Source: Blautia hydrogenotrophica DSM 10507
GTDB taxonomy: Bacteria; Bacillota; Clostridia; Lachnospirales; Lachnospiraceae
Direction of reading: 5' to 3'
Length of the DNA: 64,000 bases
Assembly (NCBI RefSeq): GCF_034356035.1
Contig: NZ_CP136423.1
Span: 1,984,001-2,048,000, forward strand
A model generated the notes under the pieces. It had not been told where the DNA came from. It did not search any database and was given only the letters and a program-made list of their open reading frames with translations. The position numbers and the translations under genes are program-made. Shown piece by piece: positions 29,594 to 38,462 of the stretch (position 1 is the first letter of the stretch; each line of letters opens with the position of its first letter).

Positions 29594-31699
29594 TTAGTTT
29601 ACGCTGAACAGCAAATCGCCGTAAGAGGGATATGGCCAATATTTTTTCGCCGTAAGGGTCTCCGCCTCATCGCAGCCCTCTCTCAGTTCTTCCATCCTCT
29701 CAAGTACTGTATCCCGAATCAAAGCTGCTTTCTCCCCGATCTCTTTCACAGACGCAAGAGACTGCATCGACTCTTCCAGTTCCTTTACCTTGACAGAGAT
29801 TTTGACGTTCAAAACAGAGAGCCTCCATATAAGCTCTTTTTCATACCCGCAGTCTAGTGTGGAATCCAGCACCTTTTTCGCAGACGCCGTATTCGCGAGA
29901 GCCGCAATATACTCTTCCACTGCCGGGGCAATTTGAGTCCTTGCCATATCCGCCATGGTATTCGCCTCAATAATCACTGTTTTGCAGTAGTTACCCAAAG
30001 TGATCTCATATCTAGATTTCAATTCCTCTTCGCTGTATACCCCGTGCCTAGTCAGCATGTCCACGTTTTTTTTGTCGAGCAGATGGGGAACCGCATCGGG
30101 CGTCGCCCTTAGATTCATCAGCCCTCTTTTCTCCATGGCTTCCTTAATCCAGCTTCCATCATATCCATTCCCGTTGAAAATGATACGCTTGTGATCTTTG
30201 ATGGTCTTTCGGATCATTTCATGGAGAGCAGTTTCAAAATCTGCCGCGCCCTCTAGTCTGTCCGCGTAAATTTTCAAAGACTCAGCAACCGCCGTATTGA
30301 GCATAATATTGGAACAGGCAATACTGTCAGAGGAACCGACCATTCGAAACTCAAATTTATTTCCGGTGAACGCAAACGGCGATGTCCTGTTTCGGTCTGT
30401 GGTGTCTCGTCTAAACTTCGGTAGCACATCTACCCCTAATTTCATCTGAGTCGCTTTCACACCCTGATATGGCGTGTCCGTCTCGATCGCTTCTAGAACT
30501 CCTGTCAGTTCGTCTCCCAAGAAAATGGATATGACAGCCGGCGGCGCCTCGTTTGCTCCTAGGCGGTGATCATTTCCCGCTGTGGCCACTCCGATACGCA
30601 GAAGATCTTGGTAATCATCCACCGCTTTGATGACGGCACACAAGACAAGAAGAAACTGAGCGTTCTCATAGGGTGTCTCCCCGGGAGAAAGAAGATTCTG
30701 TCCTGAATCCGTGGCGATGGACCAGTTGTTATGTTTTCCGCTTCCATTGACGCCTGCAAAGGGCTTTTCATGGAGCAGACAGATCAGATTGTGTTTCCTG
30801 GCCACTTTCTGCATGATTTCCATCGTCAACTGATTGTGATCTGTGGCGATATTTGCAGTCGTATAGATCGGAGCCAGCTCATGCTGAGCCGGAGCCACCT
30901 CGTTGTGCTCAGTCTTCGCCAGAACTCCCAGTTTCCACAACTCTTCGTTCAGTTCTTCCATATAGGCAGCCACCCTTGGTTTGATAGCGCCGAAATAATG
31001 ATCATCCATCTCCTGCCCTTTTGAGGGCTTCGCTCCGAACAGAGTCCTTCCCGTATACCGTAGATCCGGACGTTTGTCGTACATCTCCTTAGTAATTAGG
31101 AAATACTCCTGTTCGCAGCCCACAAAAGGACGGACACATTTGGTCTTTTTGTCCCCAAAAAGCCTCAAGATTCGAAGAGCCTGCTTATTCAGAGCTTCCA
31201 TTGACCGCAGAAGCGGCGTCTTTTTATCCAGCGCATGTCCGCTGTAAGAACAGAAAGCCGTGGGGATGCACAGTTCTTTTCCTTTGATAAAAGCATAAGA
31301 GGTAGGATCCCAGGCAGTATACCCTCTGGCCTCAAAAGTTGCCCTGAGTCCTCCGTTTGGGAAGGAGGAAGCATCCGGTTCTCCTTTGATCAATTCCTTT
31401 CCGGAAAACTCCATGATGACTCCTCCGTCCGGCGCCGGCATGATAAAACTGTCATGCTTTTCTGCAGTAATTCCCGTAAGCGGCTGAAACCAGTGTGTAA
31501 AATGTGTCGCCCCTTTGGATAACGCCCAATCCTTCATGGCGAACGCTACCGCATTGGCCACGGTGATATCCAGCTTTCTTCCTTCATCTATGGTTTTTCT
31601 AAGCGAAGCATATACTTCCGCCGTCAGGGCAGCTCTCATCTCCCTGTCATCAAAAACCAGGCTTCCAAAATACTCTGATACTGTTCTCATAGCAAACAT
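29594..31699 (-). CDS. glnN: Type III glutamine synthetase (701 aa)
   Basis: ATP-dependent amidation of glutamate. The length of about 700 and the motifs fit GSIII: the N-terminal [79 protein letters not shown] and [17 protein letters not shown]. It is the first gene of the operon, behind a promoter at 31799-31828 and a strong hairpin with a U run at 31733-31780, so expression probably depends on read-through or antitermination. A second, type I synthetase is divergent. Confidence 0.96.
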   Translation of the reverse strand: MFAMRTVSEYFGSLVFDDREMRAALTAEVYASLRKTIDEGRKLDITVANAVAFAMKDWALSKGATHFTHWFQPLTGITAEKHDSFIMPAPDGGVIMEFSGKELIKGEPDASSFPNGGLRATFEARGYTAWDPTSYAFIKGKELCIPTAFCSYSGHALDKKTPLLRSMEALNKQALRILRLFGDKKTKCVRPFVGCEQEYFLITKEMYDKRPDLRYTGRTLFGAKPSKGQEMDDHYFGAIKPRVAAYMEELNEELWKLGVLAKTEHNEVAPAQHELAPIYTTANIATDHNQLTMEIMQKVARKHNLICLLHEKPFAGVNGSGKHNNWSIATDSGQNLLSPGETPYENAQFLLVLCAVIKAVDDYQDLLRIGVATAGNDHRLGANEAPPAVISIFLGDELTGVLEAIETDTPYQGVKATQMKLGVDVLPKFRRDTTDRNRTSPFAFTGNKFEFRMVGSSDSIACSNIMLNTAVAESLKIYADRLEGAADFETALHEMIRKTIKDHKRIIFNGNGYDGSWIKEAMEKRGLMNLRATPDAVPHLLDKKNVDMLTRHGVYSEEELKSRYEITLGNYCKTVIIEANTMADMARTQIAPAVEEYIAALANTASAKKVLDSTLDCGYEKELIWRLSVLNVKISVKVKELEESMQSLASVKEIGEKAALIRDTVLERMEELREGCDEAETLTAKKYWPYPSYGDLLFSVN

Positions 31700-31732
31700 T
31701 CCTTTCTTTTGTATTTATGATAAGTCTGAAAA

Positions 31733-31780
31733 AAGGCAAAGACGCCTTTTATGCGGATACATAAAAGACGCCTTTGCCTT
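31733..31780 (-). terminator. Attenuator-like hairpin in the GSIII leader
   Basis: A 21-bp stem (31733-31753 with 31760-31780) and six-base loop UAUCCG. In the minus RNA all 21 positions pair, two as G-U; on the plus strand those are A-C mismatches. A run of six U's follows directly. It begins about 12 nt after the predicted transcription start and ends about 33 nt before the GSIII ATG. Form and place are those of a transcription attenuator. Confidence 0.75.
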
Positions 31781-31798
31781 AAATTAAAAAACAACTTT

Positions 31799-31828
31799 AT
31801 TCTACTCCTCAGTCCTTCCATTTGTCAA
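31799..31828 (-). promoter_or_regulatory. Promoter for the GSIII-asnB-pyrG-purF operon
   Basis: Minus strand consensus -35 TTGACA (31823-31828), 18-bp spacer, -10 TAGAAT (31799-31804). Confidence 0.75.
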
Positions 31829-31884
31829 TCCCCTGATTTTCTTTTTTTCTTCGGAATGCATTCTGGGCACAATTTTGAGCTCTC

Positions 31885-31913
31885 TTGACAAATCAAAAAC
31901 GGAATGATATGGT
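31885..31913 (+). promoter_or_regulatory. Promoter for the GSI-ANTAR operon
   Basis: Consensus -35 TTGACA (31885-31890), 17-bp spacer, -10 TATGGT (31908-31913). The leader is only about 28 nt and contains the AGAAGG ribosome site, leaving no room for an attenuator. Confidence 0.75.
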
Positions 31914-31947
31914 AAACCAAGAAATAGTAGAAAGAAGGTAAAAGACC

Positions 31948-33159
31948 ATGAAGTATTCAAAGGAAGAGGTTATGCAGTATGTTCTGGAAGAAGACGTAAA
32001 GTTTATCCGCCTCGCTTTCTGCGATGTATTCGGCAGACAGAAAAACATTTCCATTCTCCCAGAAGAGCTCTCCCGCGCGTTTCAGTACGGAATTGCCTTT
32101 GACGCTTCTTCTATCGCAGGCTTTGGGGACGAAACCCATTCCGACCTTTTCCTCCATCCGGAACCTGAGACTTTAAGACTCCTCCCCTGGAGGCCAGAGC
32201 ACGGCCGGGTAGTCCAGATTTTCTGTCATATTTCCTACCCAGACGGCACGCCCTTCGAATGCGACACACGTAGCTTTCTGAAAAAAGCGATAGAAGACGC
32301 GAGAACAGCCGGGTATCAGTTTTTCTTTGGTGCAGAACAGGAATTCTATCTATTCCAGCTTGACGAAAAGGGCTGTCCCACCAAAACTCCCTATGACAAA
32401 GCAGGATATATGGATATTGCCCCCGACGACAAAGGAGAGAATATACGCCGGGAAATCTGTCTTACTCTGGAGCAGATGGGGATTCGCCCTGAGAGCTCTC
32501 ACCATGAAGCAGGGCCCGGACAGAATGAAATTGATTTCCGCTACTCCGATGCTCTCACCGCGGCAGATCAGACCATGCTCTTTCGAACAATCACAAAAAT
32601 CGTTTCCTACCGCAATGGCCTTTCAGCAGATTTCACACCGAAGCCCCTTCCGGTCGAGCCGGGAAACGGCTTCCATATCAATATTTCCATACAGCCTGAT
32701 GAGACTTTTTCCAATCTCGGTCATGTTATCGGCGGAATCTTGGAAAAAATTCGGGAAATGACTGTTTTCTTTAATTTTACAGAAAATTCCTATCAGCGTT
32801 TCGGCAACAATAAGGCCCCCATGTATATTTCCTGGGCCGGAGAGAACCGCTCGCAACTCATTCGAATTCCGGCTACTTTCGGAGAATATCGCCGTGCGGA
32901 GCTTCGTTCCCCTGACCCACTGGCGAACCCGTATCTATCCTTTGCCCTACTGATCTACGCTGGTCTTTACGGACTCCAAAACAACTCCGAGCTTCCTGCC
33001 GCCGCGGATATCAATCTTTTCCAGACGGACGTTGAAGCTTTGGCAAAGTTTGAAAAACTTCCTGAAACCTTGGCATCCGCTAAAAGTGCCGCCCTTAAAA
33101 GCCCTTTTATAAAGAGGTATGTCCCTGCGGCCATTCTTAGCGCTTACTGTGAAAACTAA
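31948..33159 (+). CDS. Short type I glutamine synthetase (403 aa)
   Basis: Beta-grasp N terminus (KFIRLAFCDVFGRQKNISI, DASSIAGF) and catalytic domain with FFGAEQEFYLF, HHEAGPGQNEIDF, PGNGFHINISIQ, NSYQRFGNNKAPMYISWAGENRSQLIRIP and RRAELRSPDPLANPYL, so metal, ATP and glutamate sites appear present. At 403 residues it is about 40 shorter than typical GSI-alpha, mainly in the region after the HINIS strand and at the C terminus, and it has no adenylylation-type tyrosine segment. The ANTAR gene follows 19 nt later. It may be a true synthetase or a related gamma-glutamyl ligase; the metal and ammonium-site residues favour the former. Confidence 0.85.
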   Translation: MKYSKEEVMQYVLEEDVKFIRLAFCDVFGRQKNISILPEELSRAFQYGIAFDASSIAGFGDETHSDLFLHPEPETLRLLPWRPEHGRVVQIFCHISYPDGTPFECDTRSFLKKAIEDARTAGYQFFFGAEQEFYLFQLDEKGCPTKTPYDKAGYMDIAPDDKGENIRREICLTLEQMGIRPESSHHEAGPGQNEIDFRYSDALTAADQTMLFRTITKIVSYRNGLSADFTPKPLPVEPGNGFHINISIQPDETFSNLGHVIGGILEKIREMTVFFNFTENSYQRFGNNKAPMYISWAGENRSQLIRIPATFGEYRRAELRSPDPLANPYLSFALLIYAGLYGLQNNSELPAAADINLFQTDVEALAKFEKLPETLASAKSAALKSPFIKRYVPAAILSAYCEN

Positions 33160-33178
33160 AAAATAGGAGGAGATCAAC

Positions 33179-33763
33179 ATGTGTCTGAAAAAAAGCGTGT
33201 ACAGCACCCTGATTGTTTCCGCATCGGCAAATTTCAATACAGCACTGTATGGTCTGCTCCCAGAATCCAAATGTTCCCCTGCCCACACCTGTTCCAGCAT
33301 AAGCGCTGCAAAGCGGGTTTTCGCGGAACAGGAATTTGATTTTGTTCTGATTAACTCCCCTCTTCCCGACGATACCGGCGTGCGTTTCGCCATCGACGTC
33401 TGCAAATCCAAAAACTGTGTCGCCCTTCTTCTCGTCCGCTCAGAACTGCATGACGAGATTTATGAAAAAGTATTTCCCTGGGGCGTTTTTACCCTTGCGA
33501 AACCCACTTCCAGGACGGCTCTTATCCGTGCTCTCGACTGGATGGTCAGCACCAGGGAACGTCTGAGAAATCTGGAGAAAAAAGCCCTGTCCATCGAAGA
33601 AAAAATGGAAGAAATTCGCCTGGTAAATCACGCGAAATGGCTCCTTATCAGTCAGCGGCAGATGAATGAATCTGCCGCACATCGTTATATCGAAAAACAG
33701 GCTATGAACCGTTGCCTGACAAAACGTGAGGTTTCTTTGGAAATCATCCAAAACGGTTCGTGA
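33179..33763 (+). CDS. ANTAR-domain antiterminator with receiver-like domain (194 aa)
   Basis: The N-terminal ~120 residues have a receiver-like fold (FDFVLINSPLPDDTGVRFA), but the phosphoacceptor position reads INSPLPD with Asn, not Asp, so classical phosphorylation is doubtful. A coiled coil (about 122-145) leads to a C-terminal ANTAR domain (LVNHAKWLLISQRQMNESAAHRYIEKQAM), which binds dual-hairpin RNAs to prevent termination. AGGAGG precedes the ATG, 19 nt after the GSI gene. A glutamine synthetase followed by an ANTAR gene is known in clostridia, where the regulator is linked to nitrogen genes. The natural nearby target is the GSIII attenuator, but its loop does not match the usual A1-G4 hexaloop. 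Confidence 0.88.
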   Translation: MCLKKSVYSTLIVSASANFNTALYGLLPESKCSPAHTCSSISAAKRVFAEQEFDFVLINSPLPDDTGVRFAIDVCKSKNCVALLLVRSELHDEIYEKVFPWGVFTLAKPTSRTALIRALDWMVSTRERLRNLEKKALSIEEKMEEIRLVNHAKWLLISQRQMNESAAHRYIEKQAMNRCLTKREVSLEIIQNGS

Positions 33764-33828
33764 ATATGGCACCGACCTTTCTTTTCTCTCTAGTTTGTGT
33801 TATCATGATAGAAGTCAGTTTATACGCC

Positions 33829-33867
33829 ACATTTCTACACATTTTTACACCTACCTGACGGAAATGT
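33829..33867 (+). terminator. Weak terminator after the ANTAR gene
   Basis: ACATTTC (33829-33835) pairs with GAAATGT (33861-33867) across a 25-nt loop, followed by a run of T's. The 7-bp AT-rich stem is weak. Confidence 0.4.
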
Positions 33868-33904
33868 TTTTTAACTGACAAATATAAAAAATAGGTATAC
33901 TACT

Positions 33905-35041
33905 ATGAATCAATCTTACTGCATTTTTGCCGCTCAGTATTTCCCTCATCTGGGCGGCGTGGAACGATATACTTACCACCTGGCCAAAGAGTTGACTGCG
34001 CGGGGAGACCGTGTGGTGATTGTCACGTCCAATGTACAGCGACTCTCCTCCTACGAATGTATGGATGGAATTCCCGTCTATCGCTTTCCTTGTCTCAATC
34101 TTCTGGATGGCCGTTTTCCCGTGCTGAAACCTACAGGTGATTTTTTCAAAATACACCGACAGTTAAAGCACCAACGCTTTGACAAAGTAATTGTCAACAC
34201 GCGTTTTTATCCTCACTCTCTCTACGGAGTTCTGTTTGGAAAAATCCGAGGGACAAAAACCGTCGTCATTGATCACGGTTCCAGCCACCTGACCGTGCAC
34301 AATCCGTTTTGGGACACCGTTGGCGGCTGGTATGAGCATCTATTCACAAAGATCCTTCAGCTCTTCTGTCAAGACTACTATGGTGTCTCCCAGGCCAGCG
34401 TACGCTGGCTGAAGCACTTTCACATCCGCGCAAAGGGCACACTATACAACGCCATTGACTTAAAGGAAATACAAGCCCGCCTGGACAAACCAAAACGAGA
34501 TTTTCGCAAGGAATGTCAGATTCCAAATCACGCTTCCGTGATCACATTCACAGGCAGGCTGTTGCGGGAAAAGGGACTTCTCCCTTTGACCCAGGCTTTT
34601 TCACAGCTTCAGAAAATCTATCCCGATACTTATCTTTGTATCGCTGGAGACGGTGATCTGGAACAAGAACTGAGGGCTATAGATGATTCCCACATGAAAA
34701 TCTTAGGGAGACTGGATGCGGGAGAGATCATCGACCTGCTGCGAATCACAGACATCTTCTGTCTTCCTTCCGTATCGGAGGGCTTCTCTACCTCCCTGCT
34801 AGAAGCCGCCGCCTGTGGAAATTATATTGTCGTCACCGATACTGCCTGTCCTTACGAATTGCTTCCTGATCACACCGGTGGAACAATTCTAAGAGAACTC
34901 AGCGCTTCCGCTATCGCTGACGGCCTATGTCACGCCTTGGAACATCCAAAAGAACGGCAAACTGCTATCAAAAACACCTATCAAAAACTGACTGAAAACT
35001 TTACCTGGGACATTGTCACCGACAAAGTTCAGGCACTTTAA
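33905..35041 (+). CDS. GT4-family glycosyltransferase (378 aa)
   Basis: A retaining GT-B glycosyltransferase: acceptor-side N-terminal motif PHLGGVERYTYHLAKEL, then FTGRLLREKGLLPLTQAF and the donor-binding PSVSEGFSTSLLEAAACGN with the E-x7-E pattern. It has no membrane span and acts at the cytoplasmic face. A GT2 transferase and a DUF2304 protein follow in the same direction, so it belongs to a small cell-surface glycan set. Donor and acceptor are unknown. The ribosome site is weak (AATAGG). Confidence 0.9.
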   Translation: MNQSYCIFAAQYFPHLGGVERYTYHLAKELTARGDRVVIVTSNVQRLSSYECMDGIPVYRFPCLNLLDGRFPVLKPTGDFFKIHRQLKHQRFDKVIVNTRFYPHSLYGVLFGKIRGTKTVVIDHGSSHLTVHNPFWDTVGGWYEHLFTKILQLFCQDYYGVSQASVRWLKHFHIRAKGTLYNAIDLKEIQARLDKPKRDFRKECQIPNHASVITFTGRLLREKGLLPLTQAFSQLQKIYPDTYLCIAGDGDLEQELRAIDDSHMKILGRLDAGEIIDLLRITDIFCLPSVSEGFSTSLLEAAACGNYIVVTDTACPYELLPDHTGGTILRELSASAIADGLCHALEHPKERQTAIKNTYQKLTENFTWDIVTDKVQAL

Positions 35042-35082
35042 GACAGTCCTATCAAACATCTATCGCAAAAGTGAGATCGTAT

Positions 35083-35772
35083 ATGAGAACCTTAGTCATC
35101 ATCCCCGCTTACAACGAGGAATCAAATATTAAGAAAACTATAGAAAAATTAAAAGAATATCACCAGAATTTCGACTACATTGTCATAAATGACTGTTCCA
35201 CCGATCATACCAGAAAGATCTGTGAGCAATATCAATATAACCACATTAATCTCCCGATCAATCTGGGAATCGGCGGTGCGGTTCAGACAGGTTATCTCTA
35301 TGCCTGGGAGAACGATTACGATGCGGCTGTTCAAGTGGACGGCGATGGCCAGCATGACCCCGCCTATCTAAAAGAAATGGTAAAAGTTATGGAAGAACAG
35401 CAGGCAGCTATGGTAATAGGCTCCCGTTTTATCCGTAAAGAAGGATTTCAGTCCTCCTTTACAAGACGGCTGGGAATCCGATATTTCACCTGGCTGATTC
35501 GTCTTCTGACACATCAGACAATCACGGACCCCACCTCTGGATTGCGGCTAGTAAATCGTGAAGTCATAGAGCTGTTCGCCCGCCACTATCCTAAGGACTA
35601 TCCTGAACCTGAAAGCACTGTCTGTATTCTGAGAAGACAAAAGAAAGTCGTAGAAATTCCTGTGATGATGCAAAAGAGAACCGGTGGTGTCTCTTCAATC
35701 TCCCCTGGTAAATCCATCTATTATATGATTAAAGTTACCCTGGCTATTTTGATTGAACGAATTCGCCACTGA
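35083..35772 (+). CDS. GT2-family dolichyl-phosphate mannosyltransferase-like protein (229 aa)
   Basis: GT-A fold: LVIIPAYNEESNIKKTIEKL, the metal/nucleotide motif QVDGDGQHDP (DxD type), DPTSGLRLVNREVIELFAR and a C-terminal amphipathic region. It resembles soluble polyprenyl-phosphate sugar transferases without the extra membrane domain seen in the GtrB-like gene at the right end. I prefer ATG 35083; a GTG four codons upstream is possible. The DUF2304 gene begins 13 nt after its stop, a frequent pairing. Confidence 0.88.
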   Translation: MRTLVIIPAYNEESNIKKTIEKLKEYHQNFDYIVINDCSTDHTRKICEQYQYNHINLPINLGIGGAVQTGYLYAWENDYDAAVQVDGDGQHDPAYLKEMVKVMEEQQAAMVIGSRFIRKEGFQSSFTRRLGIRYFTWLIRLLTHQTITDPTSGLRLVNREVIELFARHYPKDYPEPESTVCILRRQKKVVEIPVMMQKRTGGVSSISPGKSIYYMIKVTLAILIERIRH

Positions 35773-35785
35773 GAAAGGAGCTGCT

Positions 35786-36151
35786 ATGAGTTTCAAGCTA
35801 CAGATTATCATCGCCCTAATCATACTCGCGGGATTAATTGTACTAGTCAATCTCATTCGAAAAAATAAATTGGAATTAAAATATGCTCTCTCCTGGATTT
35901 TTCTGGGAGCGGGAATCCTGATTTTTGATCTGTTTCCCGGTTTGACCAGCTTTCTGGCATCGCTTCTGGGCATAGAAGTTCCCATTAACATGCTGTTCTT
36001 TCTGGGCTTTTGCTTTTCTTTGCTCATTATCTTTTCCCTCACTGTAGCAGTCTCCCGCCTTTCTAGACGGGTCACTAAGCTCACACAGGAACTAGCGCTT
36101 CTGAGCAAAAAACTGGAAGACTCTCAAAACACAGCGAACAAAACCAATTGA
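35786..36151 (+). CDS. DUF2304 small membrane protein (121 aa)
   Basis: Three hydrophobic segments (about 4-23, 34-53 and 65-88; LQIIIALIILAGLIVLVNLI, LKYALSWIFLGAGILIFDLF, MLFFLGFCFSLLIIFSLTV) are followed by a short charged coiled coil (RRVTKLTQELALLSKKLED). DUF2304 proteins regularly sit beside polyprenyl-phosphate sugar transferases and may anchor or assist them; the function is not established. ATG 35786 is preceded by GAAAGGAG; an 11-codon upstream extension would overlap the GT2 gene. Confidence 0.85.
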   Translation: MSFKLQIIIALIILAGLIVLVNLIRKNKLELKYALSWIFLGAGILIFDLFPGLTSFLASLLGIEVPINMLFFLGFCFSLLIIFSLTVAVSRLSRRVTKLTQELALLSKKLEDSQNTANKTN

Positions 36152-36207
36152 ACCTATCTTCTCCGACATTAGAAAAGGCAAAGCGTCTCGCACGCCATGA
36201 GGAATTT

Positions 36208-37092
36208 ATGGAACGGATTTTTCACTATACGATCACAAAAACACAAGAAGGAATCACTATCTATGATTTTCTGCGCTCCTTGGGGTATTCCCGCAGCCTC
36301 CTGTTGCATTTAAAAAGATCTCCTCAGGGAATTCTGCGCAATGGGCAAAACACCTTCGGCAGTGTTCTGCTTCAGGAAGGAGACTGCCTGGATATCCGCC
36401 TGGTGGAGAACATTTCCTCCCAGAATATCCCACCTACTCCCATGGAATTGAAAATCCTCTATGAAGACGAAGATATTTTAGTCTTGAACAAACCCGCTGA
36501 CACTCCCATCCATCCTTCCATGGGAAATTATGAAAATACTCTCGCTAATGGTGTGGCCCATTATTACCAAAGCCAGGGAATATCCTTTGTCTACCGCTGT
36601 ATCAACCGTCTGGACCGCGATACCACCGGCGCCCTGATTCTTGCCAAACACGCCTACAGTGCAGCGCTTCTGTCCGCAGCTATGCAACGGCGAGAGATTC
36701 ACCGCACCTATCTGGCCTTGGTCCAAGGTCTCTGCCCAGAATGCGGGGTTATCGACGCACCGATCGCCAGAAAGGACGCTTCTGTCATAGAACGGGAAGT
36801 CAACCTTCGCACAGGAGCACCTGCCCTCACCCGCTACGAATGTCTCGCTTTCCATCAGGGACTCTCCCTGGTTCAGCTTCGCCTTGAAACCGGCAGAACT
36901 CACCAGATTCGCGTGCACATGAAGTATCTAGGCTATCCTCTGCTGGGAGACTATTTATATAACCCGGACTACAGCCGTATCGGACGCGTATCTTTGCACT
37001 CCTACCAGTTGGATTTCTGCCACCCAATCACGGACAAACCCCTCTGCCTTACGGCTCCTGTCCCGAAAGACTTTCTTCAAGCTTGGGAGTAA
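36208..37092 (+). CDS. RluA-family 23S rRNA/tRNA pseudouridine synthase (294 aa)
   Basis: An S4-like N-terminal region (TIYDFLRSLGYSRSLLLHLKR) is followed by the catalytic domain with the RluA signature INRLDRDTTGALILAK (nucleophile Asp in HRLDRDT-like context), and RLETGRTHQIRVHMKYLGYPLLGD. Family length. I favour ATG 36208 with GAGGAA at short spacing; an open frame also starts at TTG 36148, overlapping the DUF2304 stop, but lacks a ribosome site. The 3' end overlaps the convergent decarboxylase gene by 44 bp. Which uridine it modifies cannot be told. Confidence 0.9.
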   Translation: MERIFHYTITKTQEGITIYDFLRSLGYSRSLLLHLKRSPQGILRNGQNTFGSVLLQEGDCLDIRLVENISSQNIPPTPMELKILYEDEDILVLNKPADTPIHPSMGNYENTLANGVAHYYQSQGISFVYRCINRLDRDTTGALILAKHAYSAALLSAAMQRREIHRTYLALVQGLCPECGVIDAPIARKDASVIEREVNLRTGAPALTRYECLAFHQGLSLVQLRLETGRTHQIRVHMKYLGYPLLGDYLYNPDYSRIGRVSLHSYQLDFCHPITDKPLCLTAPVPKDFLQAWE

Positions 37093-38317
37093 AAGATTCT
37101 TCCACGACATTGCCATCTTCGTTTAAAAACAATTCTATAGGCCGTATCTGAGTGGAAAACTGCACCGGTGACAAAACAGCAGCATAGGCCCCCGCATTCG
37201 TTATGACCACAACATCTCCACATTCCAAACGAGGCATCACAAGATTCTCTGCAATGATATCTGTTGCCGTACAAAGATTTCCTACCAGATCCACCCTCTC
37301 AGCAGGCTTCCTCTCACGCAGTGTAAGAAACTGAAATGCATCTGTGCCGGTAAAGAGAGGTTCACTTCCCTCAGGAGACTGCTGGCCCTGCCAATACCGT
37401 TCTACCAGGCAGGCTAAAGAGGGGCGAATAAAACCGTTTAAAGTATTCTTCAAAATGATGTATGTCTTCGCATGGGACACTTTTCGATCCATCACCTTTG
37501 TCACATAGACCCCCGCTTTTCCTACCACATGGCGTCCCGTCTCAATCATGGCTCTTATGCCGGGAAATTCCTCACGGAACCTGGCAACTGCGGCCTCGAC
37601 AGATTGGCCCAGCTCTTTTAAATTCAACGCTCTATCTTTGACCGCATAAGGAATCCCCATGCCAGCCCCCATATTCACATAGTCCAAAGACACATCTGTC
37701 ACCTTTTGCACCCGTCTTGCCAACTCGAGAACATTCTCATAATACCTAGCCAAAAGCTCTGTGTTCAGCTCCTGGCTGCGCAAATGCACATGAATACCCG
37801 TCACTCTCACATTAGGAAAACGATTTTCTCTCAAAAAGGCTAACGCCTCTTCCTCATCAATGCCGAACTTAGAAGGCATTCCCTCATTTTTGTAAAAAGA
37901 AAAATTCGGGTTGATTCGTATCCCAATCTCTACCACGAGATTTCTGTGCTTCGCCGCAAACTGAATCCTCTTAATTTCTTCGATACTGTCAGCAATCAAG
38001 ACTGCGGACTCCATTGTGCTCTCGATATCTTCCATGGATTTTCCTGCTGCGGAATAATAGATCTTCTCTTTTTTCTGACCAGCCGCAACAGCTTTTCGCA
38101 CTTCACCGGCGCTTGCAGCATCTGCTCCCAATCCCTGGGCGAAAACACTATTGATGACATAAGGATTGGAATTACATTTGATGGAATACAGAAATTCTAT
38201 GTTTGGAAAATGCTGTTTCAACCTCCGAATGCTATCAACAATTTTTCTCTCGTCATACAGGTAAAAACTGTCATATCGTTTCGCCTGTTCTTCTACTATT
38301 TCCTTATCAAATATCAC
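37049..38317 (-). CDS. PLP-dependent decarboxylase of the LysA/ornithine fold type III family (422 aa)
   Basis: Alanine-racemase-like barrel with the PLP lysine in FLYSIKCNSNPYV, glycine-rich phosphate loop VNMGAGMGIPY, IETGRHVVGKAG and the inter-subunit catalytic cysteine segment NLCTATDII, then NAGAYAAVLSP. These are hallmarks of diaminopimelate, ornithine or arginine decarboxylases, but several motifs differ from canonical LysA (LCESGD reads LCTATD; EPGR reads ETGR), so the substrate is open, and natural-product amino acids are possible. I prefer GTG 38317, which has GTGAGG upstream and places FYLYDE where the family has it; ATG 38347 is the alternative. No promoter is visible between the xpt terminator and the start. 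Confidence 0.8.
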   Translation of the reverse strand: MIFDKEIVEEQAKRYDSFYLYDERKIVDSIRRLKQHFPNIEFLYSIKCNSNPYVINSVFAQGLGADAASAGEVRKAVAAGQKKEKIYYSAAGKSMEDIESTMESAVLIADSIEEIKRIQFAAKHRNLVVEIGIRINPNFSFYKNEGMPSKFGIDEEEALAFLRENRFPNVRVTGIHVHLRSQELNTELLARYYENVLELARRVQKVTDVSLDYVNMGAGMGIPYAVKDRALNLKELGQSVEAAVARFREEFPGIRAMIETGRHVVGKAGVYVTKVMDRKVSHAKTYIILKNTLNGFIRPSLACLVERYWQGQQSPEGSEPLFTGTDAFQFLTLRERKPAERVDLVGNLCTATDIIAENLVMPRLECGDVVVITNAGAYAAVLSPVQFSTQIRPIELFLNEDGNVVEESFTPKLEESLSGQEP

Positions 38318-38372
38318 CTTTATTTGCCTCACTTTCTTTGACCACATAATTTTTCATCGGTCTGAGTACAGA

Positions 38373-38412
38373 AAAAAGCCCGGAGTTCCCATAACATCAG
38401 GTTCTCCGAGCA
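38373..38412 (-). terminator. Intrinsic terminator ending the xanthine operon
   Basis: Minus RNA stem GCUCGGAG with CUCCGGGC (8 bp, one G-U), loop of 18, followed directly by six U's (plus A's at 38373-38378). It lies about 50 nt past the xpt stop, after a weaker CTCTAAA/TTTAGAG hairpin. Confidence 0.85.
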
Positions 38413-38462
38413 TAGATACAAAAATATTTCTCTAAATCAGGTGGTTATTTTTTAGAGGTCTC

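Noticed and set aside
31733-31780. Standard ANTAR dual-hairpin RNA target in the GSIII leader
   Set aside because: Only one hairpin fits in the leader and its loop UAUCCG lacks the A at position 1 and G at position 4.
33896-33907. Leaderless mRNA for the GT4 gene from TATACT at 33896-33901
   Set aside because: Normal spacing would put the transcription start inside the second codon, and no -35 lies at a suitable distance.
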